Part shown: in pieces, positions 16,471 to 26,125 of the stretch
Layout of the letters: each line of letters opens with the position of its first letter
Numbering within the stretch: position 1 is the stretch's first letter
Source of the DNA: Stappia stellulata
GTDB taxonomy: Bacteria; Pseudomonadota; Alphaproteobacteria; Rhizobiales; Stappiaceae
Length of the DNA stretch: 64,000 nt
Reading direction: 5' to 3'
Assembly (NCBI RefSeq): GCF_020176715.1
Contig: NZ_JAIVMF010000016.1
Location: 1 to 64,000 of the forward strand
Notes under the pieces: model-generated
Databases searched by the model: none
Told to the model about the DNA's origin: nothing
The model's input: the letters and a program-made list of their open reading frames with translations, nothing else
Made by a program: the position numbers and the translations under genes

Positions 16471-16761
16471 ATGCGCGCCATTCTCGACGTCGTTCTCATC
16501 ATCCTCAACATGTACACATGGGTGATCATCGCCAGCGCGATTTTCTCCTGGCTGTTTGCCTTCAACGTGATCAATTCCAGCAACCAGTTCGTCGCGACGA
16601 TCGCCCAGCTGCTCTACAATCTGACCGAGCCGCTGCTGCGCCCGATCCGTCAGCGCCTGCCCAGCATGGGCGGCCTCGACATTTCGCCGATCGTGCTTCT
16701 GCTCGGTATCTTCCTGCTCCAGCGCATCATCGTCTATTACCTCTATCCCAACGTTTTTTGA
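16471..16761 (+). CDS. YggT family membrane protein
   Basis: 96 residues from ATG 16471. The in-frame ATG at 16444 adds nine residues without support. Two hydrophobic helices ([20 protein letters not shown] and [20 protein letters not shown]) flank the conserved loop [20 protein letters not shown], the signature of the YggT/YlmG family. Family members are inner-membrane proteins linked to osmotic shock, cell division or thylakoid/nucleoid organisation in different organisms. The role here is not known. It lies just upstream of folD in the same direction. Confidence 0.9.
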   Translation: MRAILDVVLIILNMYTWVIIASAIFSWLFAFNVINSSNQFVATIAQLLYNLTEPLLRPIRQRLPSMGGLDISPIVLLLGIFLLQRIIVYYLYPNVF

Positions 16762-16890
16762 TCCGGGCGCACGCCTTTCCGGCCGCTCCTGACGCAGATA
16801 CGCCATTTCCTGCCGCTTGCCTGCGCTTCGGGCGCGGGCCGTCGGGCCCAGACTGGGATCGGCATTGCGTTTCAGTTCCTCGGAGGTTTC

Positions 16891-17784
16891 ATGTCCGCTA
16901 CGCTTATCGATGGCAAGGCACGCGCCGCGCGTTTGCGCGCATCCGTCGCCCAGGCGGTGACCGGGCTCAAGGCCGCGCCCGGGATCGTGCCGGGCCTTGC
17001 GGTCGTGCTCGTCGGCGACGATCCGGCAAGCCGGGTCTATGTCGCCAACAAGGTGCGCCAGACCGAGGAATGCGGCATGCGCTCCATCGAGCACCGGCTG
17101 CCGGCGGATACCTCGCAGGACGAGCTGATGGCGCTGGTGGCAAGCCTCAACGCCGATCCGCAAGTCGACGGGATTCTCGTGCAGATGCCGCTGCCCGCCC
17201 ATCTCGACACGGATCAGGTGGTGCTGGCGATCGACCCGGAAAAGGACGTCGACGGCCTGCATCCGCAAAACGCGGGGCGGATCGTTCTGGGCGCCGAGGG
17301 GCTGGTGCCCTGCACGCCGCAGGGCTGCGTCCTTCTGGCGCGCGAGGCGCGCGGCGACCTGAGCGGTCTCGACGCGGTGGTGCTCGGCCGTTCGATCCTG
17401 GTCGGCAAGCCGGTGTCGCTGCTGCTGCAGAATGAAAATTGCACCGTGACGATGGCTCATTCGCGCACGCGCGACATCGAGGCGGTGTGCCGGCGCGCGG
17501 ACATTCTGGTGGCCGCCGTCGGCCGTCCGGAAATGGTGCGCGGCAGCTGGATCAAGCCGGGCGCGACCGTGATCGATGTTGGCATCAACCGGGTGCCCGC
17601 GCCCGACAAGGGGCCGGACAAGACGCGGCTTGTCGGCGATGTTGCCTTTGCCGAGGCCGCGGAGGTCGCGAGCGCGATCACGCCGGTGCCGGGCGGTGTC
17701 GGGCCGATGACGATTGCCTGCCTGCTCGCCAACACGGTGGTCGCGGCGTGCCGCCGGCGCGGACTGACAGTTCCCGAGATGTAG
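16891..17784 (+). CDS. folD: Methylenetetrahydrofolate dehydrogenase / cyclohydrolase
   Basis: 297 residues, full length. The catalytic Lys lies in [13 protein letters not shown]. The substrate-binding QMPLPAHLD and the dehydrogenase motifs [11 protein letters not shown] and [14 protein letters not shown] are all present. The bifunctional enzyme interconverts methylene-THF, methenyl-THF and 10-formyl-THF with NADP in the cytoplasm. GGAGG lies just before the ATG. A strong bidirectional terminator follows, so transcription ends here. Confidence 0.97.
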   Translation: MSATLIDGKARAARLRASVAQAVTGLKAAPGIVPGLAVVLVGDDPASRVYVANKVRQTEECGMRSIEHRLPADTSQDELMALVASLNADPQVDGILVQMPLPAHLDTDQVVLAIDPEKDVDGLHPQNAGRIVLGAEGLVPCTPQGCVLLAREARGDLSGLDAVVLGRSILVGKPVSLLLQNENCTVTMAHSRTRDIEAVCRRADILVAAVGRPEMVRGSWIKPGATVIDVGINRVPAPDKGPDKTRLVGDVAFAEAAEVASAITPVPGGVGPMTIACLLANTVVAACRRRGLTVPEM

Positions 17785-17814
17785 GCGCTGCCAGTTCGCA
17801 GGCCGGTTCAGAAC

Positions 17815-17853
17815 GAAAAAGCCCCGCGCGAGACGATCGCGCGGGGCTTTTTT
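17815..17853 (+). terminator. Bidirectional terminator between folD and queuosine-precursor transporter
   Basis: An 11-bp stem GCCCCGCGCGA (17821-17831) / TCGCGCGGGGC (17837-17847) is flanked by A-run 17816-17820 and T-run 17848-17853. It can serve both convergent genes. Confidence 0.93.
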
Positions 17854-17881
17854 CTTGAAGAGATGCGGCTGGGGTCGTGTC

Positions 17882-18535
17882 TCAGGCGCGGCCGACCCGG
17901 GGCGAGGCGCCGAAATAGGAAAGCAGCAGCCGGTAGGGCAGCAGCAGGGCGGCGGCGACAAGGAGCTTGACCGCCAGATCGCCCGCGGCCCAGGACAGCC
18001 AGCGCGGGACTTCGAGGCCGAAGACGCCGAGGAACGGGGCGGTGCCGGTGGCGAAGTCGTCGCCATAGCCGAGCAGCGGCGTGGCCGCAGCGGAAAAGGC
18101 GATGCCGAAGAACAGCGCCGTGTCGAGCACCGAGGCGGTTGCCGAAGACAGGATCGGCGCCTTCCACCAGGCCATGCGGCGCATGCGGTCGAACAGCACG
18201 ATGTCGAGCAGATGGGCGAAGAGGAAGGCCGAGCCCGACGCGATGGCGATGCGCGGCGTCGCCAGGAAGATGGAGAGCGCGACAGCGAGCGCGAAGCCGA
18301 CGAAGACAACCTTGCGCGCGGCGGCGGGGCCGAAGCGGCGGTTGGTCAGATCGGTGACGAGGAAGGCCGCCGGATAGGTGAAGGCGCCCCAGGTCAGCAG
18401 GTCGGCGAGGTTGATCCCGCCGAGGGTACCGGAGACCGGATACTGGACGAGGATATTCGAGGCGACGACAACCAGCGCCATCGCCAGGATCGCCTGAAGG
18501 GCGCGTGCCGCGGTGAAAGTGCGAAAATCCATCAT
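17882..18535 (-). CDS. Queuosine precursor transporter (YhhQ/VUT family)
   Basis: 217 residues from ATG 18535 (another ATG at 18532). The frame also opens at 18559. Five or six TM helices include SILVQYPV-like and TWGAFTYPAAFLVTDLTNRRFGP, the conserved VTDL..R.FG motif of the DUF165/YhhQ family. YhhQ imports preQ0 and preQ1 for queuosine tRNA modification in E. coli. The same role is inferred here. It follows rpmB on the same strand but is separated from it by a terminator hairpin. Confidence 0.88.
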   Translation of the reverse strand: MMDFRTFTAARALQAILAMALVVVASNILVQYPVSGTLGGINLADLLTWGAFTYPAAFLVTDLTNRRFGPAAARKVVFVGFALAVALSIFLATPRIAIASGSAFLFAHLLDIVLFDRMRRMAWWKAPILSSATASVLDTALFFGIAFSAAATPLLGYGDDFATGTAPFLGVFGLEVPRWLSWAAGDLAVKLLVAAALLLPYRLLLSYFGASPRVGRA

Positions 18536-18639
18536 GTTCGACACTCCAAGGGTCGCCACGCTCGCCGCGCTTGGCGGATCCGGCGGCTTCGGGAAACCGG
18601 GCAGTGCATCGAGGTCGTGCTGCCGCCCGCCACAACGGC

Positions 18640-18663
18640 AAAAAGAGGCGCAGGGCGCCTCTT
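18640..18663 (-). terminator. Terminator of rpmB
   Basis: Read on the minus strand, AAGAGGCGC and GCGCCTCTT (18655-18663 and 18643-18651) form a 9-bp stem with a 3-nt loop, followed by a T5 run (complement of 18640-18644). Confidence 0.85.
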
Positions 18664-18802
18664 CGCTCAGATCATGTTCGCTCAGCGTGGCCGGGTCTCG
18701 CCACCTGTGCGCAGTGCACGAGGCGGCGGTGCCGGGTCGCCCGGATCGGAAAGCCGCATTGTTGCGCCGGTGGCGACAGCGGTGCGGCCGGTGCCCGATC
18801 GA

Positions 18803-19105
18803 TCAGGCCGCGGCTGCGGCAGCTTCCGCCAGGCGGCGCTTGATCTCGGTGCGCAGGATGCGTGCCTTCGGCGACAGCTCGCTTTCGGCTGCCTTCAGCA
18901 GGAAGGCATCGAGACCGCCACGGTGCTCGACCGAACGCAGCGCATGGGCGCTGACGCGCAGCTTGTAGGTTGCGCCAAGCGCATCCGACAGGAGCGACAC
19001 GTTGCACAGGTTCGGGAGGAACCGGCGGCGCGACTTGTTGTTGGCGTGGCTGACGTTGTTGCCGGTCATCACGTCCTTGCCGGTCAATTCGCAACGGCGG
19101 GCCAT
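18803..19105 (-). CDS. rpmB: 50S ribosomal protein L28
   Basis: 100 residues from ATG 19105, where the conserved start [20 protein letters not shown] begins. Upstream in-frame codons are leader. The [17 protein letters not shown] segment and [21 protein letters not shown] are typical of alphaproteobacterial L28, which is longer than the E. coli protein and ends in an Ala-rich tail. It is a component of the large ribosomal subunit. The gene has its own sigma-70 promoter about 140 nt upstream and its own terminator. Confidence 0.97.
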   Translation of the reverse strand: MARRCELTGKDVMTGNNVSHANNKSRRRFLPNLCNVSLLSDALGATYKLRVSAHALRSVEHRGGLDAFLLKAAESELSPKARILRTEIKRRLAEAAAAAA

Positions 19106-19587
19106 GGGACACCTTTTGTTTCTTGCCCGCGTCATGAGCGGGCGGTTACGTTCACGGGGTTGTGGCCCCGGCTGAGAGAATGCCAAGCGTACGCGGACCC
19201 CTGTGGTCCGGCGCAAGCGGCCGGCATTGGATGAAAAGTTGGCTTGCTATAAGGGGCAACGGCGCCGCCGTCAAGGCATCATCCGTGCCGGCGGGCGTGC
19301 GACGCCTGCGCGAAAGATCGCCGGCGGATTGCAGCAAACATTTGCGGTCCATTAACCATGCGGTTACCGTGGAGGCACACAATCGGTCGAAAGAGCCCGG
19401 TGCGATTTGCACAATGCGCCGGTCCGCAGAGAATTGAGGGTCCGGAGTCGTTCCGGTCCGGAGCCGGCAGCCCGGGTCCGTCGTCCTGTCATGGCATAGT
19501 GCGATGGCTGGAGAAACGGGTCGCGGCTATGGCAACAGCAGCGTTTCGAATTCCGGCCGATGTGGCCGCGCGCCGTGTGAGGATCCG
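19106..19587. other. rpmB leader/promoter and DUF3108 upstream region
   Basis: 482 bases. The rpmB side holds a 140-nt leader with a small hairpin (GGACC/GGTCC near 19195-19210) and the promoter listed separately. The other side has a direct repeat GTCCGGAG at 19440-19447 and 19456-19463. No gene is seen. Confidence 0.5.
19246..19274 (-). promoter_or_regulatory. Sigma-70 promoter of rpmB
   Basis: Minus strand: TTGACG (complement of 19269-19274), 17-nt spacer, TATAGC (complement of 19246-19251). It is a good match to the housekeeping consensus. Confidence 0.75.
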
Positions 19588-20436
19588 ATGTCCAGGATGA
19601 TGTGCCTCTTCCGCCGCTCCATGCGGTTTGTCGCCCCCGTGGTCGCCGGCGGCGCACTCGCCGCGCTGGCGTCTGCCGCCCAGGCGGAAACCACACGGCT
19701 CGGCGGCGTCTATGACGTCTCGGTCTCCGGCTTCAAGATCGCCCGGGGCTCGCTGTCGCTCGTGCTGCAGAAAAACGCCTATTCCGCCAAGGTGGGAATG
19801 GAGCCGGCCGGCATCGGCACGCTGTTCTCCACCGGCAAGGGCGGTGCCGAGGCCTCCGGCTGGGTCAACGGCAGCGGCGTCGTTCCCTCGCGCTACAAGA
19901 TGGCGTCGCGCGCCGCCGACCGGGATTTCTTCGTCGATCTGGCGCAAGGCTCGGGCCGGGTGCGCGACATGCGCGTCACGCCGCAGTTCAAGCCCAACCC
20001 CGAGCGCATCAAGGTCCGCTCCAAGCACAAGCGCAACGTGGTCGATCCGCTGAGCGCGATCCTCATGCCGGTCAAGAGCGCCAGCGGCACGCCGGACGCC
20101 TCCGTGTGCAAGCGCCGGATCCCGGTGTTCGACGGCTGGACGCGCTTCGACATCCAGTTGAGCTACAAGGGCATGAAGGATGTGTCCGGACGCGGTTACG
20201 ACGGCAAGGTCGTGGTGTGCTCCGCGCGCTGGATCCCGGTCGCGGGCCACCGTCCCTCGCGCGCCTCGGTGAAATACATGGCCGAGAACCGCAAGATGGA
20301 AGCCTGGCTGGCGCCGATCGGGTCGGGCCGGGTGTTTGTTCCCTATCGCATCGCCATGGGCACGAAAAGCGGCACGCTGGTGGTCGAGCCGCGCAAGCTG
20401 GATATTTCCAGCGGTCGCGACCAGGCCTCCCGCTGA
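19588..20436 (+). CDS. DUF3108 family periplasmic protein
   Basis: 282 residues from ATG 19588 (GAGGAT upstream). A signal peptide ends near ASAAQAE (residue 31). The body begins with YDVSVSGFKIARGSLSLVL and has the beta-rich pattern of DUF3108 proteins, including DPLSAILMPV and a Cys pair (C169 area and VVVCSARWIPV). Members are thought to be periplasmic or lipoprotein-like beta-structures with no assigned activity. It stands alone between rpmB (divergent) and accA. Confidence 0.85.
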   Translation: MSRMMCLFRRSMRFVAPVVAGGALAALASAAQAETTRLGGVYDVSVSGFKIARGSLSLVLQKNAYSAKVGMEPAGIGTLFSTGKGGAEASGWVNGSGVVPSRYKMASRAADRDFFVDLAQGSGRVRDMRVTPQFKPNPERIKVRSKHKRNVVDPLSAILMPVKSASGTPDASVCKRRIPVFDGWTRFDIQLSYKGMKDVSGRGYDGKVVVCSARWIPVAGHRPSRASVKYMAENRKMEAWLAPIGSGRVFVPYRIAMGTKSGTLVVEPRKLDISSGRDQASR

Positions 20437-20595
20437 CGGCCATCTGACGCGCGGCCGACAGGCGCTGCGGCGGGATATGACTGTCATGTCCCGAACCGGC
20501 ATGTCTTGACAGGGCGGGCCGGTCTCGCCAGTGTCGCGCCGCAATCCGCGCGGGATGGACTGGCCCTTCCCGCACAGCGTCTGGACCCACTTGCA

Positions 20596-21549
20596 ATGCA
20601 CAGTTTTCTTGAGTTCGAAAAGCCCGTCGCCGACCTTCAGGGCAAGGTTCACGAGTTGCGGGCCGTTGCCGCCAGCGGCGAAACGGTCGAAGTGTCCGAC
20701 GAGATCGAACGGCTTGAAAAGAAGGCGGAACAGGCGCTTCGCGATCTCTATGCGCGGCTGACGCCCTGGCAGAAGACGCTGGTCGCCCGCCATCCCGACC
20801 GTCCGCATGCGGTGGATTACATCACCGGACTGATCGAGGACTTCACGCCGCTGGCCGGCGACCGAAGCTATGGCGAGGACGCCGCGATCATCGCCGGCAT
20901 CGGTCGCTTCCGCGGCCGGTCCGTCGCCGTGCTCGGTCAGGAAAAGGGCGCCGACACGCAATCGCGCCTGAAGCACAATTTCGGCATGGCCCGCCCCGAG
21001 GGCTACCGCAAGGCAGTGCGCATCATGGATATGGCCGAACGGTTCGGCCTGCCGCTTGTCTCCTTTGTCGACACAGCCGGCGCCTATCCCGGCATCGGCG
21101 CCGAGGAGCGCGGGCAGGCGGAAGCCATCGCCCGCTCGACGGACGCGGGCCTTGCGCTTGGCGTTCCCAACATCGCGCTCGTCATCGGCGAGGGCGGCTC
21201 CGGCGGCGCCATTGCCATTGCGACGGCCAATCACGTGGCGATGCTCGAGCATGCGATCTACAGCGTGATCTCGCCGGAAGCCGGTGCGTCGATCCTGTGG
21301 CACGACAGCGCCCGGGCGCAGGATGCGGCCACCAACATGAAGATCACGGCGCAGGACCTGATGCAGCTCAAGGTGATCGACGAGATCATCGAGGAGCCGC
21401 TCGGCGGCGCGCATCGTGCGGGCGAGATCGTCGTCGACCGCGCGGGCACGGCCATCGACGCGGCGCTGGCCCGCTTCGAGGGCATGGACGCAGCAGAGCT
21501 GCGCGCGCAGCGGCGCAAGAAGTTCCTGGCGATCGGCCGCAGCCTGTAG
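20596..21549 (+). CDS. accA: Acetyl-CoA carboxylase carboxyltransferase, alpha subunit
   Basis: 317 residues from ATG 20596, matching the usual AccA start (HSFLEFEKPVADL). The crotonase-type carboxyltransferase core includes SFVDTAGAYPGIGAEERGQ, IGEGGSGGAIAI and YSVISPEAGASILW. With AccD it transfers carboxyl from carboxybiotin to acetyl-CoA, making malonyl-CoA for fatty acids. The upstream in-frame extension to 20506 is not family-like. It appears monocistronic. Confidence 0.97.
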   Translation: MHSFLEFEKPVADLQGKVHELRAVAASGETVEVSDEIERLEKKAEQALRDLYARLTPWQKTLVARHPDRPHAVDYITGLIEDFTPLAGDRSYGEDAAIIAGIGRFRGRSVAVLGQEKGADTQSRLKHNFGMARPEGYRKAVRIMDMAERFGLPLVSFVDTAGAYPGIGAEERGQAEAIARSTDAGLALGVPNIALVIGEGGSGGAIAIATANHVAMLEHAIYSVISPEAGASILWHDSARAQDAATNMKITAQDLMQLKVIDEIIEEPLGGAHRAGEIVVDRAGTAIDAALARFEGMDAAELRAQRRKKFLAIGRSL

Positions 21550-21743
21550 CCCCGGCGCCACGCCGGGTGCAACTCTGCGCCTTTGCCGCCAAAACGCCAG
21601 AATTGTGAGTCAGCACAAGGCTCAAGGGCTTCCGTCCGCTCCGGTTTTTACGGAGTAACCGATGGTAAACGCTCTGTGACTAGCCTTTTTCATTGAATTG
21701 ACCGCAAGGTTGCGGGCATCGAAAGCTGAGGCAGGTAATCGGC

Positions 21744-22931
21744 ATGGCGCAGGGCATCGCACGGGTTCGCAGCGCACCGTGGAAAACGCTGGCAGTGATG
21801 GCTCTTGCCGGGTTCCTGGCCGCCTGCCAGGCAGACGAGCTTGGCTACGGTCCCAAACACAAGCGCCCGGTCAGTGCCGAGGTCAAGCGCGAGATCACGC
21901 GCCTTGGCATGGATCTCAAGAGCCCGATCATGTTGCGGATCTTCAAGCAGGAGTCCGAGCTGGAGGTCTGGAAGCAGACCAAGACGGGCCGCTACGCGCT
22001 GCTGGAAACCTTCGAGATCTGCAAGTGGTCGGGAGAGCTCGGCCCGAAGTTCAAGGAAGGCGACCGTCAGGCGCCGGAGGGTTTTTACGAGATCACCCCG
22101 GCGCTGATGAACCCGAACTCCAGCTACCATCTGGCATTCAATCTCGGCTATCCGAACCGCTACGACCGGGCACACAACCGCACCGGCTCGCACCTGATGG
22201 TGCATGGCGCCTGCTCGTCGCGCGGCTGTTATGCGATGACCGACGCCCAGGTGCAGGATATCTACGCGCTGGCGCGCGAGAGTTTTACCGGCGGGCAGCG
22301 GTCCTTCCAGGTGCAGGCCTTCCCCTTCCGCATGACGGCGGAAAACATGGCCAAGCACCGGGACAACGAGCATTACGCCTTCTGGCAGATGCTGAAGCGC
22401 GGACATGACCATTTCGAAGTGACCAAGGTCCCGCCGAAAGTCGAGGTCTGCGAGAAGCAATATGTCTTCGACGCGACGCCGCTGGTGGAAGGCGTCCCCT
22501 TCCGCGCGACGGCGAAATGCCCGGCCTATGACGTTCCCGACAGTATCGAGGTTGCGGTCAACAAGATGCAGCAGCGCGACGAGGAAAAGGTCCGCCAGAT
22601 CGCGGAAGCGGAACTCCGCGCCGAGAAGCGCAAGGCGCAGCTTGCCGCGATCTTCGGCGGCGGCAGCGACGCCAACGCCGCGCCGGTCGATCCGGCAGCG
22701 GATGTCCAGCCGACGGCCCCGGTCGCCTCCGGTGCCGGTGTCGCAACCGCAAGCGCGCCCGCAGCCCAGCCGGATCAGGCCGCAAGCCAGACCGCCTTCG
22801 CGCCCGAGCCGGCCCCGGCCAAGAGCAGTGGCGGCTTCTTCAGCCGGATCTTCTCCAGTGGCAATGACGCGCAGAACGCAAGCGTCGGCACGGCCGATCC
22901 GGATGCGCCGCTGCCCGCAGCAAAGCCCTGA
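21744..22931 (+). CDS. YafK-like L,D-transpeptidase lipoprotein
   Basis: 395 residues. A lipoprotein signal ends in the lipobox LAAC (C28). The YkuD-type catalytic domain spans about residues 60-200 with GSHLMVHGACSSRGCYAM, giving H154 and nucleophile C162 preceded by S159-R160-G161. The remaining 150 residues are a coiled region (KMQQRDEEKVRQIAEAELR) and an Ala/Pro-rich tail. Family members act on peptidoglycan, either cross-linking it or, like E. coli DpaA (YafK), detaching Lpp. A location at the inner leaflet of the outer membrane is inferred. Confidence 0.9.
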   Translation: MAQGIARVRSAPWKTLAVMALAGFLAACQADELGYGPKHKRPVSAEVKREITRLGMDLKSPIMLRIFKQESELEVWKQTKTGRYALLETFEICKWSGELGPKFKEGDRQAPEGFYEITPALMNPNSSYHLAFNLGYPNRYDRAHNRTGSHLMVHGACSSRGCYAMTDAQVQDIYALARESFTGGQRSFQVQAFPFRMTAENMAKHRDNEHYAFWQMLKRGHDHFEVTKVPPKVEVCEKQYVFDATPLVEGVPFRATAKCPAYDVPDSIEVAVNKMQQRDEEKVRQIAEAELRAEKRKAQLAAIFGGGSDANAAPVDPAADVQPTAPVASGAGVATASAPAAQPDQAASQTAFAPEPAPAKSSGGFFSRIFSSGNDAQNASVGTADPDAPLPAAKP

Positions 22932-23044
22932 TCGGCGGGGCCGCGCCGCGCCCCGGACCCCTGCCGTTCCAGTTCACCTCGTGCCCTGCGGCGCGCATGG
23001 CTCTTGTGGTTCCCCGCCTTGGCGTCGGAACGCTTCGCCCGCCG

Positions 23045-23782
23045 TCAGGCCCAGATCGCCATGCGCAGCCCTTTGGCGTCGCGCTCGAACGCGGGCGGAA
23101 AAGGCATCGCCTCCCCATCTGCAATCCGTTGCGCGATCACCGCATTGACGCAGGCGTCGATCAGGTCGTCGCGCGCCGCCCCGCGCGGCGGGCGGGCGTT
23201 GAGAAACGCTTCGGGAAACCCGTGGCCCGCTAGCAGTGCCGCGCGCTGGTCGAGGCCGGCGGGACTGACCGCGCTCTTGACCTTCTTCGGCAGGCTCATC
23301 GGCGCTTCGCCGTTGAGCCGCCAGAAGGCAAGTTCCGGGTGGACCTCGTAGACGCGCGCCTCAAGGTCCGGCGTCATCAGCGCGTCGATCTCCCGGATCT
23401 TGGGGAACAGGTAAAATGCCTGTTTGGAGACCTTTTTTGGCGGGTCGGAGGTGGCAAGCGCCACCGCGCAGGCCTCGCGGTAGTCGGTGCAGGCCACGGC
23501 CGCGCGAGACGGCACGGAAAACACCGAGGACTGGCGCTGGCCGAGATGCGGGCGCACGCAGCGCTCCGGTCCCCGACCGCCGATGCCGGCGCGGTCCGGC
23601 AATCCGATCGGCATGTCGACCGCGATCACGGCAAGGGTCTCATCGGCGAGGATGTCGCGGAACTGCGGAACGACGGCGACGGTCGGCGCGGCGGTGCCTT
23701 GAAGCGGGCGCGTGACCACCAGCCATCCGGCCTTGCAGCCGTCGACGCCGGCAACGCGCCGGGCGGTCGCGTCGTCACTCAT
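23045..23782 (-). CDS. DUF429 family protein
   Basis: 245 residues from ATG 23782. It starts with GVDGCKAGWLVV, an actin/RNaseH-like fold opening, followed by IAVDMPIGLPD and the conserved VFSVPSRAAV and YEVHPELAFWRLNG segments of DUF429. The function of the family is unknown. A nuclease-like fold has been proposed. Its ATG overlaps the stop of the pyridoxal kinase gene (ATGA), so it is the last gene of the ispG operon. Confidence 0.85.
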   Translation of the reverse strand: MSDDATARRVAGVDGCKAGWLVVTRPLQGTAAPTVAVVPQFRDILADETLAVIAVDMPIGLPDRAGIGGRGPERCVRPHLGQRQSSVFSVPSRAAVACTDYREACAVALATSDPPKKVSKQAFYLFPKIREIDALMTPDLEARVYEVHPELAFWRLNGEAPMSLPKKVKSAVSPAGLDQRAALLAGHGFPEAFLNARPPRGAARDDLIDACVNAVIAQRIADGEAMPFPPAFERDAKGLRMAIWA

Positions 23783-24660
23783 GCGCGGATCGGCGCGTCC
23801 ATCACCCGCCGGCTCGAGACAAGAGCCATCGGCTGCACCAGGGCTGCCTGCTCCCAGGAGATCAGCAGGTCGCGGGCGCCGCGTTTGACCGAGCGGGCGA
23901 CCAGCTCGAACACCGAGGCGGCGGAGCGCTTGAGCGCGATTTCGTCCGGGTGCCCGGCCAGCAGGTTGGCGGTGAACAGGGCGGCCATCAGGTCGCCGGT
24001 GCCATTCGGCGCATCGGCGATCGCCCCATGCTCCGCCGCGATGGCGGATTTTTCGTCGACCAGGAGGTTGGAGACGGAATTGCGCCGCATGGCCGGCGCC
24101 GAGGTGACCAGCACCCGGGCGGGGCCGAGGGAGCGCGCCGCCGAGATCGCGTCCATTTCCGTCGACACGCTGCGCCCGGACATCCATTCCAGTTCGAAGA
24201 GGTTTGGGGTCGCGATATCGGCCAGCGGCAGCAGCCTATCGCGCATGGCGGCGGCGGTTTCCTCGGCAACATAGAGGCCGGCGCGGTCACCGCTCACCGG
24301 ATCGCAGACATAGAGCGCCTGCGGATTGGCCTTGCGCACGGCCGTGACCAGCCGGGCGATGTTGCCGGCCTGGGCGGCGCTGCCGAGATAACCGGAGACC
24401 ACGGCGCCGATGCCGGAGAGGCCATTTGCGCCGATCAGGTCGTCGACCAGCGCGGCAAAGGTGACGTCGTCGGCGACATGGCGCTCGCCGCGTCCCTGAC
24501 CCGGGTGCCACGGCAGGAGCACGGTCGGCAGGAACCAGACGCGATGGCCGATGCGCTCCAGCGCGAAACTTGCGATGCGCCCGCCCACGGCGCCGCGCAC
24601 CACCTGCGAATTGACGACGAGAATATCCGCCCGGGCGGGGGGCGGCGCGGGCGCGCTCAT
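23779..24660 (-). CDS. pdxY: Pyridoxal kinase
   Basis: 293 residues from ATG 24660, coupled to ispG by an ATGA overlap. A ribokinase-fold enzyme: it begins [20 protein letters not shown], has the family loop YVCDPVSGD, and the catalytic anion-hole motif [16 protein letters not shown]. It phosphorylates pyridoxal to PLP in the salvage pathway. The S/Q pattern at the N-terminus fits PdxY. PdxK is the alternative. The reason for pairing with ispG is not obvious. Confidence 0.9.
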   Translation of the reverse strand: MSAPAPPPARADILVVNSQVVRGAVGGRIASFALERIGHRVWFLPTVLLPWHPGQGRGERHVADDVTFAALVDDLIGANGLSGIGAVVSGYLGSAAQAGNIARLVTAVRKANPQALYVCDPVSGDRAGLYVAEETAAAMRDRLLPLADIATPNLFELEWMSGRSVSTEMDAISAARSLGPARVLVTSAPAMRRNSVSNLLVDEKSAIAAEHGAIADAPNGTGDLMAALFTANLLAGHPDEIALKRSAASVFELVARSVKRGARDLLISWEQAALVQPMALVSSRRVMDAPIRA

Positions 24661-25928
24661 TGGGCGGCGGACCGCGCGTCGCCGCCGAAGCGGGTCTCGA
24701 TATAGTCGTCGACCATCTTCTTGAAGTCGTCGGCGATGTTGGCGCCGCGCAGGGTGGCGACCTTCTTGCCGTCGACGAAAACGGGCGCTGCCGGCGTCTC
24801 TCCGGTGCCGGGCAGCGAGATGCCGATGTCGGCGAATTTGCTCTCGCCCGGTCCGTTGACGATGCAGCCCATCACCGCGACGTTGAGGGTCTCGACGCCG
24901 GGGTATTTCTCCCGCCACACCGGCATGGAGACCCGCAGGTTGTCCTGGATGTCCTGCGCCAGTTCCTGGAACACCGTCGAGGTGGTGCGCCCGCAGCCCG
25001 GGCAGGCCGCGACGACCGGAACGAAGGAGCGGAAGCCCATCACCTGGAGGAGTTCCTGCGCCACCTGCACCTCGCGGGTGCGGTCGCCGCCCGGTTCCGG
25101 CGTCAGCGACACGCGGATGGTGTCGCCGATGCCCTGCTGCAGCAGGATGCCCATGGAGGCGGCCGAGGCGACGATGCCCTTGGTGCCCATGCCCGCCTCG
25201 GTGAGGCCGAGGTGGAGCGCATAGTCGCAGCGTGCCGCCAGATCCGCATAGACCGAGATCAGGTCCTGCACCTGGCTGACCTTGGCGGAGAGAATGATCT
25301 TGTCGCGGCCCATGCCGAGCGCCTCGGCGCGTTCCGCCGAGAGGAGCCCTGAGCGGATGATCGCCTCGCGCATCACCGCGTCGGCGGGGGCGGGGGCGGC
25401 AAGCTTTGCGTTCTCGTCCATCAGATGGGTGAGAAGCTCCTGGTCGAGCGAGCCCCAGTTGACGCCGATGCGCACCGGCTTGTCGTGTTTCAGCGCGATC
25501 TCGATGATGTCGGAGAACTGCCGGTCGCGCTTGTCCTTGAAGCCGACGTTGCCCGGATTGATGCGGTATTTGGCCAGCGTCTCGGCGCAGGCCGGGTGAT
25601 CGGCCAGAAGCTTGTGACCGATATAGTGGAAGTCGCCGACGAGCGGCACATGGCAGCCGATGCGGTCGAGCCTCTCGCGGATGCGCGGCACGGCGGCGGC
25701 AGCCTCGTCGCGGTCGACGGTGACGCGCACGATCTCCGAGCCGGCCGTGGCGAGCGCGGACACCTGCGCGACGGTGGCGTCGATGTCGGCGGTGTCGGTG
25801 TTGGTCATCGACTGCACGACGACCGGCGCGCCGCCACCGACCGTGACCGAGCCGACCTTGACGGGCACCGAGACCCGGCGCGGCGCCGGTCCGCTGCGTT
25901 CGCTGTGGCTGTGGAGGTCGCTTTTCAT
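24657..25928 (-). CDS. ispG: 4-hydroxy-3-methylbut-2-en-1-yl diphosphate synthase
   Basis: 423 residues. The TIM-barrel part contains [16 protein letters not shown] and [14 protein letters not shown]. The C-terminal iron-sulfur part has [17 protein letters not shown] and [19 protein letters not shown], which carry the three cluster cysteines. It reduces MEcPP to HMBPP in the MEP isoprenoid pathway. It heads a three-gene operon with pdxY and the DUF429 gene through 4-base overlaps. Confidence 0.97.
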   Translation of the reverse strand: MKSDLHSHSERSGPAPRRVSVPVKVGSVTVGGGAPVVVQSMTNTDTADIDATVAQVSALATAGSEIVRVTVDRDEAAAAVPRIRERLDRIGCHVPLVGDFHYIGHKLLADHPACAETLAKYRINPGNVGFKDKRDRQFSDIIEIALKHDKPVRIGVNWGSLDQELLTHLMDENAKLAAPAPADAVMREAIIRSGLLSAERAEALGMGRDKIILSAKVSQVQDLISVYADLAARCDYALHLGLTEAGMGTKGIVASAASMGILLQQGIGDTIRVSLTPEPGGDRTREVQVAQELLQVMGFRSFVPVVAACPGCGRTTSTVFQELAQDIQDNLRVSMPVWREKYPGVETLNVAVMGCIVNGPGESKFADIGISLPGTGETPAAPVFVDGKKVATLRGANIADDFKKMVDDYIETRFGGDARSAAQ

Positions 25929-26125
25929 GGGGTCAATCCAGTCATGGCGTTCGATCCGTCCGGGAGGCCAAGTCGGCCGCTGCGCCCGCGCGAAATCCTC
26001 ACGGACCTTGGGTGCAGACTAACGCCGTTTGAATAGGGCGCGCCACCCTTGTGCGCAAGGGGCGCGCGCCATGCCTTGACCCGGACCGTGCAAACCCGCA
26101 TCTGAAAGGAAACGGGGAGACAGGC

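Noticed and set aside
15872-16525. Open frame containing GAEGNRTPDLCSAIAALSHL
   Set aside because: This is the well-known artefact of translating a tRNA gene (here tRNA-Ala) on the opposite strand.
18560-18680. preQ1 riboswitch upstream of the queuosine-precursor transporter
   Set aside because: No match to preQ1-I or preQ1-II patterns could be read. The only hairpin is followed by T5 and fits an rpmB terminator.
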